A stretch of DNA of 26,248 nt from CAYMST01 sp964393115 (lineage in GTDB: Bacteria; Bacteroidota; Bacteroidia; Cytophagales; Cyclobacteriaceae): positions 1-26,248 of the forward strand of contig CAYMST010000030.1 in the NCBI GenBank assembly GCA_964393115.1, in the 5' to 3' direction. The translations under genes and the position numbers were made by a program. Positions 25,101 to 26,248 of this stretch are shown here, piece by piece. Below the pieces are notes generated by a model. It saw only the letters and a list, made by a program, of their open reading frames with translations. It was not told the origin of the DNA and made no database searches. Position 1 is the first letter of the stretch. Every line of letters begins with the position of its first letter.

Positions 25101-26248
25101 TTGATAACGGCTAGTGCGAGCGATAGTGATGGCTCGATCGTATTGGTAGAGTTCTACAAAGACGGAAATAAGTTTGGAGAGGACACTGATGCGATGTACA
25201 CATTTACAGATGCTAATTCACCTGCCGGTACCTATGAGTACTACGTAGTGGCTACAGATGACGACGGTGCTACTACGCAGTCATCATCCATAACTGTGAT
25301 TGTTGAGGCTGCAACTCCTCCACCTCCACCGCCAAGTGGTGACTTTACTGCATGGTTGGAAAACTTTGACTTAAGTAACGGAACCACCAATGATAATGGC
25401 TCAACGGCTTGGTCTAAAAGCGGAACAGGATCGATTCAAGGTGGTCAATTTACGGCTTCAAGTACCGGTGGTGAGACGCAGTGGACTTCAGAGGCAGTGG
25501 ATATTTCTTCCGCGTCTTCTGTAACTATAACGTTAGTAGTTGAAGGAGCAGGTGCTATGGAGACTTCCGATTACATGAGAACTTATTACAAGCTCAATGG
25601 TGGTGCTGAAGTTCAGATTTCGAACAATACTAGCTTCTTTAGTAGAAGAACATTGACAGTTAGTGGTCTAAGCGGAAACACGCTTCAAGTAATCGCGAGG
25701 ATGAAGAATAGTGCTTCTGACGAGACACATATTATTCACTCACTTTGGATAGAAGAAGGTTCTGGTAGCCCAATTCCTGAAGGAATCAGAATCATGCCTG
25801 TTGGTAACTCATTGACAAACAATAGTTCTCCTGGATATAGAGGGTTCTTATACAACAGGTTAGTGGCAAATGGTTACGATGTAGACTTCGTTGGATCTAG
25901 GTATGGCTTGCCGAGTGTCGGTGGAGATCCTGATCACTCTGGATTTGGTGGATATGTTATTGGTCCGGATGCAAGTGCTGGTGATGGCTGGGATCAGTAT
26001 GGTCAAGGTAACATCTATTATCATTTGGATAAAGGACATAAGTTGATGGATAACAATCCTGACATTATCCTTTTAATGATTGGTATTAATGACTTCTTCA
26101 ACTTAACGGGTAACAAGTATGACGTTGGATCACTGGGAGCTATCAGACTCGATGCCCTTGTTGGTAAGATTTACAGCATTGATCCTAATGTGACGATCCT
26201 ACTATCCAATATCACGCGTGTGGCGTGGAATGCGAACTTTGCATCTGT
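22173..26248 (+). CDS. Giant multidomain secreted protein ending in a CE3-like SGNH esterase (3' end beyond window)
   Basis: An uninterrupted frame from ATG 22173 to the window end gives at least 1358 residues with no stop. Order: signal peptide (1-22, ending LVSAQ); an unrecognised domain (about 23-368); an Ig-like domain (about 376-467); a CBM6/35-like beta domain starting WLEAECG (about 470-615); a second Ig-like domain (628-719); the unnamed module shared with the lyase (730-873); an InlB-type repeat ending NITASFS (883-950); a third Ig-like domain (955-1048); and a diverged copy of the shared module (1056-1198). A CE3-like SGNH hydrolase starts at about 1201. It has IMPVGNSLT with nucleophile Ser1213, a DFVGS segment, and GIND with oxyanion Asn1306. 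The Asp-His end of the triad and any T9SS tail lie beyond the window. Proline-rich linkers (TPPPPPP) separate the modules. Esterase activity is inferred. Confidence 0.85.
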   Translation, partial: MMLKLSLSSLLLACCALLVSAQSTRDPLLWPFSKTSPWNMPIHTNAQYMDARINGSSAGRVKIDEDLIVVTPNEPNIPLYYSDAKWKRGGNRCNHDKSRVMMNAPIPKSWIYGPSEFLGARPNAPLAVVMSDGRTIRQTQPFAKCENGFGTTAYNKATVDLFGAGIEGAHGGSGLSAIGGTIRVGEFTAGEIKHALKINIEGKRYLSQSNGGFRWPANVADSYYKDPNIGYGGSIPEMRMGALLALRPQDYNSVVGQLKTTPAKILAKAMRDYGAYVVDDTRWDIYAFVTEHGPNGRVYDEFKDLYGFDIELDGNPSGGHVNNPQWLTDMETIFTNLFLVNSNNENNVGGGPTNEQAFPSQRLAPMAPDFGASGVVNVSLTSPADNSTVFAGTTVTLEASASTSEGSITKVDFFNGTTLLGSDNNAPFTYTISSIALGNYNFIAKAYNSNGDDNTTTASRVFVVDQGSDIWLEAECGVVGSNWETPFNGSASNTTFAQVKSGNNSTGGAPTGAADRVSYTFNVENNGTYNVFARVIAPNTSDDSFYLRIDGGGWSQWNGIQNATSWAWRKTPITASLSAGQHTLDVAYREDGTRLDKLVVTTSGTAPVGLGGPSSNCDDTPPPPSNNGPTVNLTAPAGGATFTEGDNVTVSATASDSDGSISNVEFYEGSTKIGEDATSPYSITWNNVSAGSYSITAVATDNDGATATSSAASITVNGSTPPPPPPSSGVVWEEDFSGLSNGAKSDNGATAWSSTRSSGYFAVTNGAFRVSEWSSDPGVWTSESIDISSAGDVSISLDVDDADNNKENNDYVKAYYRVNGGSEQLIGEVNDDISATTLSKGGISGNTLQIIIRGITSSGNESYLIDNIIVSGNVGTSPPVMTYDLTVSTSGNGSVSPTSGTFDEGTAVSVSASPASGYQFDGWSGDASGSANPLTVTMDADKNITASFSMIPVSNTPPTVSITAPANNSTIPEGDVLITASASDSDGSIVLVEFYKDGNKFGEDTDAMYTFTDANSPAGTYEYYVVATDDDGATTQSSSITVIVEAATPPPPPPSGDFTAWLENFDLSNGTTNDNGSTAWSKSGTGSIQGGQFTASSTGGETQWTSEAVDISSASSVTITLVVEGAGAMETSDYMRTYYKLNGGAEVQISNNTSFFSRRTLTVSGLSGNTLQVIARMKNSASDETHIIHSLWIEEGSGSPIPEGIRIMPVGNSLTNNSSPGYRGFLYNRLVANGYDVDFVGSRYGLPSVGGDPDHSGFGGYVIGPDASAGDGWDQYGQGNIYYHLDKGHKLMDNNPDIILLMIGINDFFNLTGNKYDVGSLGAIRLDALVGKIYSIDPNVTILLSNITRVAWNANFAS

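Overview
The window looks like an AT-rich chromosomal segment of a marine-type Bacteroidota, probably order Cytophagales. The evidence is type IX secretion (T9SS) C-terminal sorting domains, hybrid two-component regulators (HTCS) with AraC outputs, BACON domains, a Bacteroidota-style tail-fibre-like protein and lipoproteins with short signal peptides. The lineage is inferred from protein style only; there is no rRNA or other marker gene here.

Layout. (1) Bases 1-1235 hold the truncated tip of an RHS-repeat protein with a private C-terminal domain. A small two-pass membrane protein starts on the next base, as in an orphan polymorphic-toxin/immunity cassette. (2) Bases 1236-2509 are gene-poor: a good terminator, a decayed PspC-like ORF, and two palindromic repeats whose 17-nt loops are exact reverse complements although their flanks run the same way. 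(3) Bases 2510-3908 hold a tandem pair of paralogous lipoproteins of unknown function. (4) Bases 4641-7297 hold a secreted tail-fibre-like protein with four 74-residue repeats and, 35 bp later, a secreted M43-type metalloprotease with a T9SS tail. (5) Bases 7298-8414 hold a small exported protein, weakly GldM-C-like, flanked by two copies of a 159/187-bp MITE-like element. (6) Bases 8426-17213 hold two divergently transcribed HTCS regulators. The leftward one is interrupted by a 10-N assembly gap with an in-frame TAA at its edge. Paired palindromes lie in the intergenic region between them. (7) Bases 17769-26248 hold two giant secreted carbohydrate-active proteins. The first is a rhamnogalacturonan-lyase-like (PL11-like) propeller with four BACON domains, three copies of an unnamed ~144-residue module and a T9SS tail. 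The second is open at the window end. It has an unrecognised N-terminal domain, Ig-like and CBM-like modules, two more copies of the unnamed module and a CE3-like SGNH esterase domain.

How the parts may work together. The HTCS genes lie beside the large secreted enzymes, which suggests that sensing of a polysaccharide breakdown product drives expression of the lyase and the esterase protein. This would be a pectin-like (rhamnogalacturonan) utilisation locus, but no SusC/SusD pair is present in the window. The shared module is the best candidate here for an undescribed carbohydrate-binding or surface-association domain. The left part (RHS cassette, repeats, MITEs) has the character of an accessory region.
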